A stretch of DNA of 64,000 bases from Dromaius novaehollandiae (taxonomy: Eukaryota; Chordata; Aves; Casuariiformes; Dromaiidae): positions 19,255,501 through 19,319,500 of the forward strand of contig NC_088111.1 of assembly GCF_036370855.1 (NCBI RefSeq), written 5' to 3'. Positions within the stretch are counted from its first letter, which is position 1; each line of letters opens with the position of its first letter. The notes below the pieces were generated by a model. It did not search any database. It was not told the DNA's origin and saw only the letters and a program-made list of their open reading frames with translations. Below, in pieces: positions 38,401-51,097 of the stretch. The position numbers and the translations under genes are program-made.

Positions 38401-41400
38401 ACAACAAGGCAGAGTGTCAATAATCTTATTTAAGAATGACATATCCTATTTTCCTTGTCTTCTGGTACTATCTGGACCTCTGGGGAAATATCTGCAGTGT
38501 CCTGGCAAATTGTCAATCACACATCTGAAAAGAGTTATTTTCAAAAGGCCGGAAAAACAACTGTTTGTGAGGGCTGATTTCAGAGTCTGACTTCACTTTG
38601 AGCAGTGGCTCCTCATCAGTTTGGTTATCGGGGTCACGCTCTTTTAAAATTTGTGACAAAACTCAAGCTCTATACAGAAAACACAACTGTCTTTCAATAT
38701 TAAGATGGACTCTGTAGCCCTAAACAACAAGGCAGATAATTTTTTTGAAGCTCTGGTTATAGAAACTCTTTGTTCGAAACTTCCACAGCAGCATTATCTC
38801 ATGTGCATCAAACAACCAGCTTCAGCGGGCACCAAGGAAGCATCTATGCCCAGGCCTATTTTGGTAATCTGATCCCAATGGCTCTTTTGCCCAAAAAGTA
38901 GGTCAGATTTTATTCCTTTTACAGCAGGATAATTAGGAACAAACTCAAATATAAGATTTCCAGGAAACTAGACAAAATTGCTACTTCTATTTTCAGAAGC
39001 CCTGCCAGAGACAAGCTCCTTTGTGCTCAGGCTAAATGCTCTCTTAACTTTACCCTATGATTGATGACTCAAATTATGAGGTTTTGTTTCCCATTTCTAC
39101 CTGAGATTTCCTGTTTGGGCTCTTCCCAGTTGCAACGAAAAAAGTTACCGCAAAGATATTTATGGACATATAACTCTAGCTGCTAAATTTGTAATTGCCA
39201 AGCCCCAGGGCGGAACATCCTTTTAGCTGAATCAGTGGCTATATAGCACATACCATGGAAAACTGGCTTCATTTTCAACACAACTTACCTACCGTACTGG
39301 CCAGATGGCTCCTTTGGCATGATTATGTCAACTAAAAATATATTAGACTTTGTGATCGCTGGGTCCAAGTCGGCAGCAGCAGATGCCACGTTCCCTCTGC
39401 CTTCAGTGGTCCCCCGGCATGGTGGGTCTCCTGGACCAAGTGTCCTGCGTTGAGCAGACCCCCAGTGCTGTGAGAGGCTAAGGCAGGGGGCCTGAAGCAA
39501 AGGTTTAGAAAGACCACCCTGCCCCAAGAATGCTTTTTCTGGGGGTCTTAAACAATCGGTTGTGATCCCACTGGGCATAGCTCACAGCTTCCTCTGGGTG
39601 CCGGGTACCAACTGGGATCCCTCAGCTGTCACCACGAGGGGTGCAGCCCCCTTCTCCTTGCAGCTGCTGTTTGGTTAAGGAGACTTTCACACCAGCATTT
39701 GTGGTGCCCAGGTGCTTTTGCCCCCACGTTAGTGCCAGGTTTCTGGCCTGGTGTTCAGAAGACTCTCTCATGTCGGTGTACCCTGCCCCATAAACCAGCC
39801 CATATCACATGTCTGTTGATACAACAGGTCCATGCTCATTTTTATGGTACTGTGGTCACTGTACACCGTAAGTCTGGGGGAAATCTCCCAGGTATTTACC
39901 CTAAATGCAGAAAGGTGCCAGACTCTTGACTCTCCACCACCAAAATCTCTAGCAAATGCTTGACATTGGCAGACCTCCACGTTGCATTTCTTGGGGGGGG
40001 AATGAAGCAGAGGGCCCACAGCCGAGGTCAGGCACGAACACTTCTTTTCACATACAAACAACCACAGCTGAAAGAGCAAATACTTAATGAACAGAAAGGG
40101 TCCACTTGCTGCCAGGAAACCACACATGAGCTCATTTACCGCTGAATGGCAACCAGCGATCATCTGTGGAACCATTAGACCAGCCTTGGCGGTCAGCATG
40201 TTGGTGTGTTGCTAATTAAGTAACTACATCTGAGGACCATCTGAGTCTGCCAGCATGGAATGTGCAACTGTGAAAGAGTGCAGGGCCACAGGAACAAAAT
40301 CCTGGTGTCTCTGATCACAGACCTGATCAGAAAGGTGACAAGGAGCCAGTTTGCTCAGTTATAAGACACATGAGTTGAAGTAACAGTGACCCAGTGGAAG
40401 AAATACACCTACATCTGGCAGCCTGAGGGTCCTTCTGCTGTGGCATGCTCCTGGGGAAGCTCTCTCTTGTCTGTGGTGCGTCGTTTCACTGGAGACATTG
40501 GTGGATATGAGGTTGCTGTTGGTTGCCCCCGCCCCTCGACCTGAGCCGCAAGCCTGGCTGCAGGGATTGCAGACTCCACGCAGGTGCTCTCCAGGAAAAG
40601 ACTATGTAATAGGAAGAAAGGAGAAACAGTATTGCTCCCGGCAGTCATGCTGAAGCCACAGATGGTGAAGAAACCACATAACCAAAGGAAGCCCTTGAGA
40701 AAACATCCTGATCACCTCCTCCTGCAACCAGAAGCCACCACTGAACAGCTCACAGCAGACAGTGGTTTTCCCCCTGAGCTGTTCCCCCTTGCACAGGCCC
40801 AAGGGTTTCTTCTGCTTGGTAAAACCATGATGCCAGACACCCAACAGGGACAGTCTGTCATCCCAAACTGCTCCCGAGAGCTCGACTGGACAGTCCTACA
40901 TCCTAGGGTTTCCTTTGGCTACCCCAGGATGTGATGGGGCTGAGAGCGCACCTGGAAGGAGCTGGTGGAGCCACTGCGAAGGCAGCGCTGTGGTGAGCAG
41001 GGATGTCATACGGAGCTTGTCTGCTTTGCCTTGTTTCCCTGTTGCTATAAATGAACCTAAGAGCAGGACAGCTTTGTCCCCATTCCCCCTGTGTCTTCCT
41101 GTAGGATTTCAGACAAGACATTCAATATCTTGATCCCACGGAGGATAATAGCTTCCATGGCTGTTGGCAAGGGTAGGAGCTGGCTGCCCTGAATGCTCAG
41201 TAGCTTGAGACCAAGTATTTGCTCTCTTTCCTCAGAGAGCGCAGGAATTATTTACTGGGGAAAAGATCCTTCATTACAGCTGGAATACGTCCCAGGGAGC
41301 AGGGACCTTGGGTAAGAGAAAATTGGTTATGAAACCAAAAGCAGAGGTGAAAAGGCCGGCCCGGTGATGGGAACTTTGCCCAAATGGAGCCCAGTTGGTT

Positions 41401-43054
41401 ACAGCCGATGCTCTCCCAGGCTCCGGAGAGCACTGGAGGAGCAGCGTCGCCCCTCGGCAGCGTGCGCGGCGCACGAGCTCGCGCCCCAGCCCTTCTCCAT
41501 GAGCAGGAAGCTGGCAAGCAGCTGCTGAATAAGTCATTTTGGAGAGTTTGGACCAAACTGGCTTTCAACTCCTGAATGTGTAGGAAGGGAAAAGCCGTGA
41601 ATACGCCTTTGTGACCCAGTCTGGCACCAGCAGAGCTCTGTGAGAATGTGGTCATTTAGAGGGGAATCAGCTGCCCTTTAAGAAATGAAATGATCCCTTC
41701 CCTTTCCTGCAAGGCTTCATTCAAGAGAGAATAGGAACGAGACAGTGAGCAGCCTTTTTCTCTTGCTGCCACTGAGGGCTGTGATCCAAACAGTGCATGT
41801 CAGAGAGCAGGACAGAGCACACGACGGGGAAGCTGCCCAGCCCGGGGACGAGCCCGTCCAGCGGGTCCCTCTCGCTGCCGCCCTTCTGCTCCGGGAGGGG
41901 CCGGACTGACGGGGGGGAGAGGCTCCAGATCCCCCTCCCAGATGACCATGTTCTCCCGACAGGGATTTCACTGGGACTCCAGCGAAACATCCGTCCATCT
42001 CATCCGCGGGGCTCAGAAGGATTTTGGAACCAAGCCGTTTGGATGGATTTTTCCTGTTCTGAAACAATTCCCCACCCAGTTTTTGAAATGTTTCTGTATG
42101 TTTCATTAAAAATGGACTGTGTCCAAACATTTGTGGTTTTTCTTTTTGGAAAGACTTAAATATTTTGTCCCTTCCTTTTGTGGACAACTTGAAATCCAGG
42201 GGCTTTACAGCAATCCAGAATGAGGACATATTCTGTTTTTTTCACATCCTTCAGGAAGATGGCCTTCTGCTTTCTGTCCATTTGAAGCTTGGACCTTGAT
42301 TAGTAGTGCAATTTTCATGTCCAGTGAAAGAGGGAACAGGTCTCTGGGGCAGACAGTCTGACTTAGCCAAGGCTTGGAGAAGACAGCTTGGTCATGCGTA
42401 ACCAGAAGTTTTCTAAACAGATACTTAGGAGTTTTCTGAATGACTGATGTTGGGACTTAGGAAGCTCTGGAGCAAAAGAAAAGCTTCAGATGATTTCAAA
42501 ATGCCTCTTGAGCCAGTATTTTAAAAAGGAAGAATGAGCAACACAGATATTTGTAGGCTGGCTAGTGCCAAGCCATATCACCCCACTGGGATTATCTGCC
42601 TCAAGTTCAGACATCTTGTAATAAATGCTAAGCACTTGTTGATCTTGGGTAGGAACTAGTATTAATGCTCAGCTCTGTTGCTTTCTTCTTGGATTTAAGA
42701 ATAATCATTCTTCTCTTGCCTTCCACTTGTTTGGCATCTTATGAGAAGTAGAATATTGATTAAAAACTTTGCTGGTAGTTTCCTCTTTGTACCAAGTTCT
42801 GCCAAAGGTCTGGAAAGACACAGACAGATCCACTAGATCTTCCTCGTTTAAGGTCAGCAGCACCTTCTTTATTTCAGGCACCAAAAAGTCTGCTGGAAAA
42901 TGGGGGCTATCTGCAGCACAGCACAGTTCGACAGATATTTGTAGGCTCACTGTTGATGGAGTTTAATTACTAATAATCCTGTTCCTGTTTGCGTAGCGGC
43001 GGCATTCCAGTGTACACGTATCGCTGCATCCAGTTTTGGATTCCACGGTACAGG

Positions 43055-43175
43055 GGAGATACAGAGAGGGACATAAAGAAGGACTGTTCCCGGGGGGAGA
43101 GGTGCAGCCCAGGAACAAGGTCTGGAGAGGTGGTGGACCTCCATCCTTGGAGATTTTCAAAACTTCATTGGGCAA
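43055..43175 (+). mobile_element. Short CR1 3'-region fragment
   Basis: GGGACATAAAGAAGGACTGT, then GGTCTGGAGAGGTGGTGGAC, then CTCCATCCTTGGAGATTTTC, nearly repeats the sequence at 33396-33487 in the same orientation. It is therefore a second copy of the same CR1 subfamily. The part after TTGGAGATTTTCAAAACTTC diverges and the terminal octamer is not seen. Confidence 0.75.
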
Positions 43176-43841
43176 GGTCAGACTCTAGATACGCTAGAGA
43201 GAGAGCTCAGAAAGCTTTGGAAGCTGGTGAAAACCTTATTTCCCTCATGTCCTGTCTCAACCTGGAAAATCATCCTTACAAGCAGGACTAGTGCAGAAGA
43301 ACCAAGCCAAAGGAGTGACAGACTGGAAAAGGGCGCTGACTTCCAGCTGCACCATTTCCCACTGGGCAGGTGGCACAGGAGACTCAAAGTTTAGACCAGA
43401 ACCCATGAAATGAGATTATTTGTATTTGTTTTTCCATTAAATATTATTGTTCCTTAAGACTAACTAACTACAGTATTTCTTGCTAAACAGTGACCTGGTT
43501 AAATTATTTGTTGCTGTACAGGGGATCTCAGCTATGTTATTGAAACAGGGAGAGAGTGGATTTTACTTTGAAATTTCAGCCTCTTACTCTCTAACTTGCC
43601 TATGCCAAAATTATTCTTAAAGATTTGTTTAAAGATTTAGTGGATTTACACAAAACCCTGCTACTTAAGCTGAGCAAAATCTTAAAAAGATGGCCATTAC
43701 TGCCTTCATGTTTTTACATCAAGATAGCATATCTCTGCTCTTTCTTCAAAAATGTAGATTATTTCTAATAGACCAAACAAAAAATTCCTCTACTCCTTTA
43801 TAAACTCTTTCAGTTCATTTATGAATAACTGAACTGGAATA

Positions 43842-43876
43842 ATCTCTCTTCTTCTTCTTCTTCTTTTTTTTTTTTC
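43842..43876 (+). repeat. (TTC)n microsatellite with poly(T)
   Basis: CTCTCTTCTTCTTCTTCTTC is followed by 12 thymines. It is a pyrimidine-only strand, typical simple sequence. Confidence 0.85.
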
Positions 43877-44059
43877 ATTAAATTCCCTTTTTGTGTATTT
43901 GGAAAGCTCTGAGGTGCTGAACTTCGCTGTGGCCGTCGGCACAGAGCGGCACAGCTAACGCGGGATTTGGATCCCTTTCAGTCGACGCTCTCCCTTCTGA
44001 AGGGAAATAAATCACCCCTTGTGACCAACTTTGGACATTTCCCTTTGAGGCTGGTCCCC

Positions 44060-44350
44060 AGCAGCAGGCCGGGAGCCACCCGGGCCGGCTTGGAGGGACG
44101 CGCTTGCGGGCTGCAGGCCGCCAGCCCCTGCCTCTCCAGCTGGCCTCGGTGCTCGCCGCGCTTCGGGCAACGGCATTTTTGGCCGCCGGCCGCTGACGTG
44201 CTGCGCTCCCGCCCCTTGCACACGTCGTCTGCAGCAACGCGGGTGACGCCGAGGAACCGGCTAACGAGCCCCAGCGCGGGGCCACGCAGGAGCCCCGCAA
44301 CACCAGCGCGGTGCTCACCCGGGAGCCACCGAGCTCACACCCTTCCTTGG
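44060..44350. promoter_or_regulatory. Orphan CpG-rich cluster
   Basis: About 290 bases of clearly raised CpG density (including GCCGCCGGCCGCTGACG, CGCCGCGCTTCGGG and CGCGGGTGACGCCGAGG) lie within otherwise AT-richer intergenic DNA. A plus-strand donor-like AAG/GTAATT occurs shortly after (about 44466). A 193-codon open frame on the minus strand spans it but shows no known similarity. It could be an orphan CpG island, an enhancer or a distal first exon. Confidence 0.45.
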
Positions 44351-44737
44351 GATCAGCTTTCTGGTTCGGGGCCAACACCCGTTTTGCTTCAGCGCAAGTT
44401 GTGCAATTAAAAGGCAGGCGCCGTTCAAAACTTGGGTGCCCCGACTCATAGATCACCAACTATAAGGTAATTTGTGCAATTTGGTTGAGCCGCTGGCATG
44501 CCTGCGTGCTGGCAGCAAGGTTTAATCACGTGCTCCGTTGCTATGGTCCGTATCCCAGTGTTTTATAAGTGCCCCTCTCGGAAATAAATCCTGGTTCTGA
44601 AATTCTGAAGCAATACTATTTCATCTCTTGCCAGTGGTGGTTTGGAAAAGGCTAGTTCTCTTTCATGCTGCATAACAGATATTTTGGGGCTTTCATCTTA
44701 CTACTTGCATGATATTTTTATTCCTTTCATACTAAAC

Positions 44738-44837
44738 ATACATATATATATACACATATATTTTATATATTCATATAAAAGATAGACACACACACACACA
44801 CACACGTGTATGTTACAGCTCCTTTTTTTTTTTTTTG
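44738..44837 (+). repeat. Compound (TA)n / (CA)n microsatellite and poly(T)
   Basis: An alternating TA-rich tract (about 44738-44780) is followed by a CA repeat (44786-44805, about ten units) and then a T run near 44823-44836. Alternating purine-pyrimidine sequence like this can adopt Z-DNA or be length-polymorphic. Confidence 0.9.
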
Positions 44838-44921
44838 GCAGAGTAAACTGGAGAGAAGAAAGCTGTTCTGATAAGTGATATTTCCTAAATATTTTGGAAA
44901 TAAGAACCTTCTTCATGTGTG

Positions 44922-44960
44922 CTTTTTTTCTTTTTCTTTCTCTTTCTTTCTTTTTTTTTC
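44922..44960 (+). repeat. (TTTC)n pyrimidine tract
   Basis: TTTTTTTCTTTTTCTTTCTC is followed by TTTCTTTC and nine T. It is a polypyrimidine simple repeat close to the preceding microsatellite. Confidence 0.85.
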
Positions 44961-47260
44961 AAGTCTCCCCAAAGGGTTGATGAAAATGAAAATTGCTGTT
45001 TTGATCGGAAGTGATTTTCTGGGTGAAATAAGATTTAAAAGAAACATTTCTGTAAGGGCTGGCCATGAAATCCCGGTTTTATGCTATTTCCACTCCTCCC
45101 CCTCCTTCTGCCCCCTAAAACACACACATTCCCCGCAGTCGGAGTGAAGAACGATCGTTGCCATTAATTTGGTCAGGAAATGAATGGGTGGAGTTGTGCT
45201 GTGATTTCCTTGTGTTCCCGCTGGGCAGCAGCTCCGGAGTTGCCAGCAGCCTGGTGCACCACCACCTTCGCAGACCATCAGCCTTTTGGCCCCTCTCCTG
45301 CTTTGCCTCTGGGGTGAACTTTGGTTTTCGTCCCCAGTCCCCCACCCATGCCCCATGTGGACTCATTGAACGCTTCCGTGACCTCGATTATCCACCCTGC
45401 TTTGGGCTGAAGGACAGGCTAGGACAGTGGGGCTTGGTTTTATTCTTGGACCTCTTCCCTGGACCTCATCTCCTGCTATTCCATCCTGGTGACCAAGTGT
45501 TAAGGGCTGCCCACTGCTCCGCACACGGCCTCGCAGGGCTGCTGGTGGCTACGACTCAGGGACTCAGCCCCCAGCGCACCCAGTGCCTCGCAAGGGGCGC
45601 GAAAATGCAAGGCTGGGGTCACCATGTCGCAGTGGGACCCACAAACCATGTCTGTGATGGCTGCTTGTGCCTGAGGCTGGCGGAGGCTTCAAAAGACTTT
45701 CAGCTCAGTGTTCAGTTTTTGAATTTAGTGTAAATTAAGTAGATTATGAGAAATTCAGGTTGCAACATAGATACTTGTCAGTAGAGACTGTTTTTTTTTC
45801 CTTTGGAAAGCAGAAAGTATTTCACTTGCACTCCAAACCCAATGTCAATATTTTTCTTCCCATTTGAAAGCCCTCCTCATGTGTATCCGCCTCGACCAGG
45901 GCAGAGAGGTGCTGTGCGCGTCTCGGGCTGCCGTCACCCGTTTGTGCCACTTTCACCACTTGGTGCCAAACGTGCCCTGGCCATCGGATCACCGTAATGG
46001 CCAGAGCTTAAATCCGCAGGTCAGCAGCACCAGTCTCTGCTTGGCATCTGACCTGGAGAGGACATGTCCGTACCCAAGCATTTTGTGTGATGCTCCAGCT
46101 CCGTGGGGCGTTAGTGGCTATGGCACTAGGGAAAGGGCCCTGCTGGGGCTGGATGCTTGGAGCAGTGTTGCCCTCTTGGCTGCTGTCACCAGACATGTGC
46201 CGACCCTTCAGCTCTTCCTTGAGGAGCTGCTCTCGTTCACCACGGGGCATCACGCTGTGATGATCATCCTGTCGGGAACGCTTTCCAGACACCAGCCTGT
46301 CTGCTGGCCCGTCTTGGTGTGCAGCAGGCCTGGTTTGGTTTGAGCTTGCGTGGGGTGATCATCGCCTTGGCACTCGGCCCCAAACCCAGGGCTTCTGCAG
46401 ATGTGAGGCGGCTCAGGCAGGCGTGCAGCTTGAGGCCTCCATGAAGGATGTGGAGCAGCCAGTCCTAGAATTAGAGCTGTCCTGTGCCATTGCAACGCAC
46501 AGGTATCAGAAGTGGGGCTTTGGCTAATGAAGGAAGAGAGAGTTTATAAAAGCTCTTACCTCAAGCTGAGCCACCCGGTAAAACCTTGGGCTGTGTTAGG
46601 GCGAAGGAAGGGCTGAGTGCGACGCTGTGGCAGGAGGCAGCAGTGCGAGCTGCAGATGCAGAAGCTACAGGTAGCAATGAAGAACAGGAGGCAATTTTGG
46701 CAGCAGCTCTGGTGACCAGGTCCTGCAATAACAACCCCAGTTCTCCTGTCCACAGGAGACGTGTCCCAGCACACTGGGGACAAGAGCCTAGCGCCATTCC
46801 TGGCTCAGGATGACAACCCAGCCCAGGCGCCCCGGCTCGCTCCCTGATGAGGGGATGCAGGTGATCTCTGAGCCGTCATGGAAAAGCATTCCCCGAGGGG
46901 AATCCCAGGCTCAGCCTCCCTGTCCTCGCACTCCTGGCAGTTCCCTCTCTGGCTCCTGGCCAGGCCACCTGCACTTGAAACTCCCTGGGACTCTGCTTGG
47001 GTTTCTGCTCATTAATCCTCCTCGGGAGAAATCCCAGGCCTTCCTGGACCTCTTCCCCGTTCTCCAGGATTGCTGCCAGGGCTGTGCTGCTGCTGCTTCA
47101 CGTCAGCGCAGGAGGCACCGCAAAGCCAGTGTATTTCCAGCAGGCAAGAGCAGCTCTGCTTCTCCCCGCGAATGCTGCAATCTGATGCGCTCTGCTGCGG
47201 TTGTTGGATACTAGGATACTCCTCTGGCTTAAACCCTGAACAAAGCAGGTCAAAATCAAA

Positions 47261-47292
47261 CCAGCTGTCTAGATAACCAGCTATCTAGATAA
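47261..47292 (+). promoter_or_regulatory. Tandem GATA / E-box element (2 x 16 bases)
   Basis: Two adjacent 16-base units, CCAGCTGTCTAGATAA and CCAGCTATCTAGATAA, differ at one base. Together they give WGATAR sites at 47271-47276 and 47287-47292 on the plus strand and 47286-47281 on the minus strand, and one E-box CAGCTG in the first unit. The motif content fits binding by GATA factors and E-box bHLH proteins. A function is inferred only. Confidence 0.4.
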
Positions 47293-48674
47293 AAATAGAC
47301 CTCTGTGCTTGTGCTATGTCCCAGCTGTCCTCACATAACCATTAGGCAGCACACACAAGCCGTAGGAAGGCAAGGGAAAAGGGCTCAGAGCAATGCTTGG
47401 CTCCCCAGAGCCCTTTGCCCAGCAGTGGCCATGAGCAGATGCCCAGGGAACAGGACCGTTGGCCTACTTGCATGTATAATCAATATTTAAATCCCGAAGG
47501 CACCATCAAAATAATCTGTTGTGAACAACTGCATTGCTCTGGCTGAAAAACATGATTAGTGCCCTGCCACGCTGCGTCCAGCAGCTCGCTGCCTGGGGGC
47601 AGAGAGAGACCTCTCACTGCGGTTTCATCCATGGATCCAGTGTACTCGAGGGCATGGGGAACTGTTCCCGTTACTGAGGAATGCAACAGCTCCGGACACA
47701 GGCAGGTTTTACAGTTATTGCCAGGCTCCCACCGAGGTTTGGGGCCAGGCTAGAAGCTGACTGGGCTGTCGTGGAGCTGATGCAATGACGTTTTTGCCAA
47801 ATAACATCAAATTCCTCACTGTTCATGCTGACCTGCTGGGTCTAGCTCCAGGTTATGCAGGGAAAACTGCAAGCCAGTCATTGGGAAGGGGCACTCATCC
47901 GTGCCACTCATCCGTGCCTCCCAGAGACCGCTTTCTGGAAGCCAGCAATACGAGTGCTCATGCCAAGCCCCCCTGGATGGGCGGAACACACCTCCCAGCT
48001 CGTGCGGGTGCATCCCTGGGGTGGTTGTCCCCCTGAGCAGGTTGCGTTCCCGGCTTTTTTTTTTATCAAAGCTCCAGGCAAAGGCTCTGTCAGGATTAGG
48101 TGCAAAGTCTGGAAGAGTTAGAAGCAAAAACCCCCAGAAGAGGCAATCTAGCCATATCCACTGTGTTACCAACCAAAAGAAGGGACATTACTTTGTGTTG
48201 GAAGTAGAGAAAGTGCGGTTATGTGGTGAGTCGGACCAGCTTGCAGACCCAGCTGAAACAAATCCCAAACGAAATAAAAATAGTGATTCTTGATGAGGAG
48301 GAAGCTGGTAAGAGGCAGCACCCAGGCACTTGGTGCTACTCACTGGTGTGCACGCGTGGGACCGGTCAGGGCTGTGGGGAGGCAGAGAAGGAAGGACCAC
48401 CCTTGCTGGCATGGCGTTGAAGGAAAACCCGGCACCGGCGCTGTGCATTCTCATGACAGGCGGTAGCGTTTGTTCGTGCTGTAAAAGCCGGCCCTGGACA
48501 GCGAAGGCTGTTACAACTGTCTCGCTGCGGACAGATTTAATACTGGGCTGCACGGCATAAGTGCTCCAAGGAGTATTGCATATGAATGTGCATACAGGAG
48601 GGAGAAACGCGGGGTGCTGATGAAGAAGAGGTAACGAGCAAGCGTGTTAACTAGCCATGGGCCTTTACGTGCTG

Positions 48675-48810
48675 CCCAGACTTCTGGCCCGTCGAGCCCC
48701 GCCGGCGCCTGGCTTCCTCTCGCGAGCGGGCAGGCGTGCGGCTCGGCCGGCTTTGAAGGAGCAGGCTGAGCGACGCGCGGCAGCGGCAGCGCCGCACTTC
48801 CCGTGCTGAC
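48675..48810. promoter_or_regulatory. Small CpG-rich cluster
   Basis: A compact CpG-dense stretch (GTCGAGCCCCGCCGGCGCCT, TCTCGCGAGCGGGCAGG, GCGACGCGCGGCAGCGGCAG) of about 130 bases lies 2.7 kb before the second large island. TCTCGCGAG contains TCGCGA, the core of a motif active in some housekeeping promoters. No exon can be demonstrated. Confidence 0.4.
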
Positions 48811-51097
48811 GGATATCTATTTCACTGTGTCTCAACCATGTCTTGTGGTGGGATCACCGTTTCCCATGGGTTTCCAGCAGAAGGGAGGAAATTCCAGTCT
48901 CCAGCAGAGAAAAATGAAGCAAATTCATGTAATTGCATGCTCATGTGAACATAACAAGCACCAGAAGAGAGCTCTCCTTCAGCTGGTCCTCAAAGGCCAC
49001 ATTTCACGCAGAAGTACTCTCTCCTGTAAGCATTCATGAGGGAAAAACAAACAAGGCTGAGTTCTTTTTTTAACAGCCCTTTGGAGAAGGAGTTAGGCAA
49101 ATAATCTCCAGTTTTCCTCCTTCTGTAGCTGAGACCTGCAGCCTGGCAATCCCAGCTGGCACCATTTTGCTTTGCCTCATCGGACAAGTTTCCCTCTGTG
49201 TGAACACCGCTTGCATGGGTGCGAAGAAAACCTCCCACTTCATCCCAGCTAGCGCATTTATCGGTCCTGGGAACTGAGCGCCTTCATCAGACACAGATAT
49301 GAAACACTGCGAATATTTGTCATCCTACTGAGAAGGCTGTACACATCTGGGAAGCTCTTCTGGTCAGGCTGGGTATGACCTGCCTTAGGCCCGTATTGAC
49401 TTTTATCAATGATACCCATGCAAAACACTGCTGCACAATCTTGCAGAGGACCTAGGTTGAGTCAAACATCTGATATCTAAGACCTAGAACAATCTAAACA
49501 CAGGCTAGGACAGGAAACTACCCTAACAGCTGCAGGATGGTCACCGGCTGGAGAGGGGTGGAGGACAGGCATCCCTTCCCCTCCTGCAGTCCCTCTGAAG
49601 CCTGAGACGTTGTTGCCCGTAAGACAGCACTGACCCGTCTGAGAGACGTGCCAGGCACTGAAAGGATTTTGCCAAATGGTTTGCTTTCAGTGAGTAGTGA
49701 TGAAGACATCAGCTTTACCTCTCTAGCCCTCCTCCGGGTGTGCCACCAAGACTACTGCTCCTTCTCAGCCTTCCCAGTGTGCCCCTGGAGCTGTCGGGCT
49801 GGACGACAGGCTCATGCCTGGGACTGGCAGGTGACACTGGGCTCTACGTCCCCCTTCACAGCCCACACATGTCCCATCGATACAAACTGCTGCAGTGCGC
49901 TGGGAAGTCAGCTGATGCCCCGTGAGCGCCTTGTTGGAGACCCTGTCCAGGCTGGCTGATGCGCAGCCCGGTGACTCCTGTTCAGTCACCTCGCAAACAG
50001 GCGGCAGGGGTGAACACAGGGCGGTCAGCTGGTAGCTGGCACCTGACGGAGTCACCGTCTGCTTCCCCGGGGGATGAACCACCTGAGAGCTTGTGGAGGA
50101 TACAGGCTTGGAGCCACGTCACCTGCCCTGTGACCCCTCCCTCCTACCGCTAACTCCTCAGCAGGGCTCCCGTTTCTTGCTATGATCTGGTCCACACCAT
50201 TAACACAAGGTGGTGACTTTTTTCTGAACCTGGCCTTAAGTCACCTTCCACCATATTTTAAGCTGATGTGACTTGGTGCACTACCAGAGAAACACCCTGA
50301 TTGGTGACCAGAGCTGGACCATGATTTTATTGGACTAAGTTCGGATGCTTGAAGTTGCGTGATGAGATCCCACCCCATGGTCCCCTCCTCTGAGGGGACA
50401 CATGGGGCGTCCTGGAGCAGCGAGACTCTCCGAGCTTGTGGGATGGGGTTAGGAGCGCTGTCTACAATAGGATTATATGGGAGCAAGAAATCACATTTCA
50501 AAACGTTGTTTTTCTTGCAAAACCCATGTACTGTTGGCAGGAGACTAAGAAAGAGCAGGGGTGGGTCGGAGTCGCACGCTGGCTCCAGAGCGTTCCTTCT
50601 GGAGATGCTGAGGGGCTGTAAGCTCATCTTTTCTCTGTTACTTGACTTTTCTGTTCCTTGTTTATGTGATAGAAACATCTGAAAACAATTTGTCCGTTAA
50701 GCTTTGTAGAGCTCTGCCGCTGGACAGTGCTCTGCGTGCAATTTGGTCTCCACCTCATCACGGACTAGCTGGGGCTTATCTTTGTTTCTTCGTTAGCTAA
50801 CGAGACGAGACGCCGTTAGCCCAGCTCCCTGGAGGGCTGCCTTCGGCGTGGTGCGTGCGTGGGCGCGCGCGGGGGGTGTGGTGCCGATGAGCTCACCCTT
50901 CACCGCGAGCGGCGGCCCCCTCGACGGCAGATCTCCTGCTCGCCTCCACCGCTCTCGCTCGCAGGTCGGCAGGGTGAAAAGCAAGGAGCAATAAGATGGC
51001 AAAGAAATAGCTCTCCACCCCCCGCTGTTACTAATATAACAAGGATCTGCAGCCGAGGGTTTGAGGCCAGCTGAAGAAGAGAGATGTGCTTGCTGCA

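Noticed and set aside
45158-45733. 191-codon plus-strand open frame
   Set aside because: No recognisable domain, codon bias or splice context. It is a single open frame in intergenic DNA and compatible with chance.
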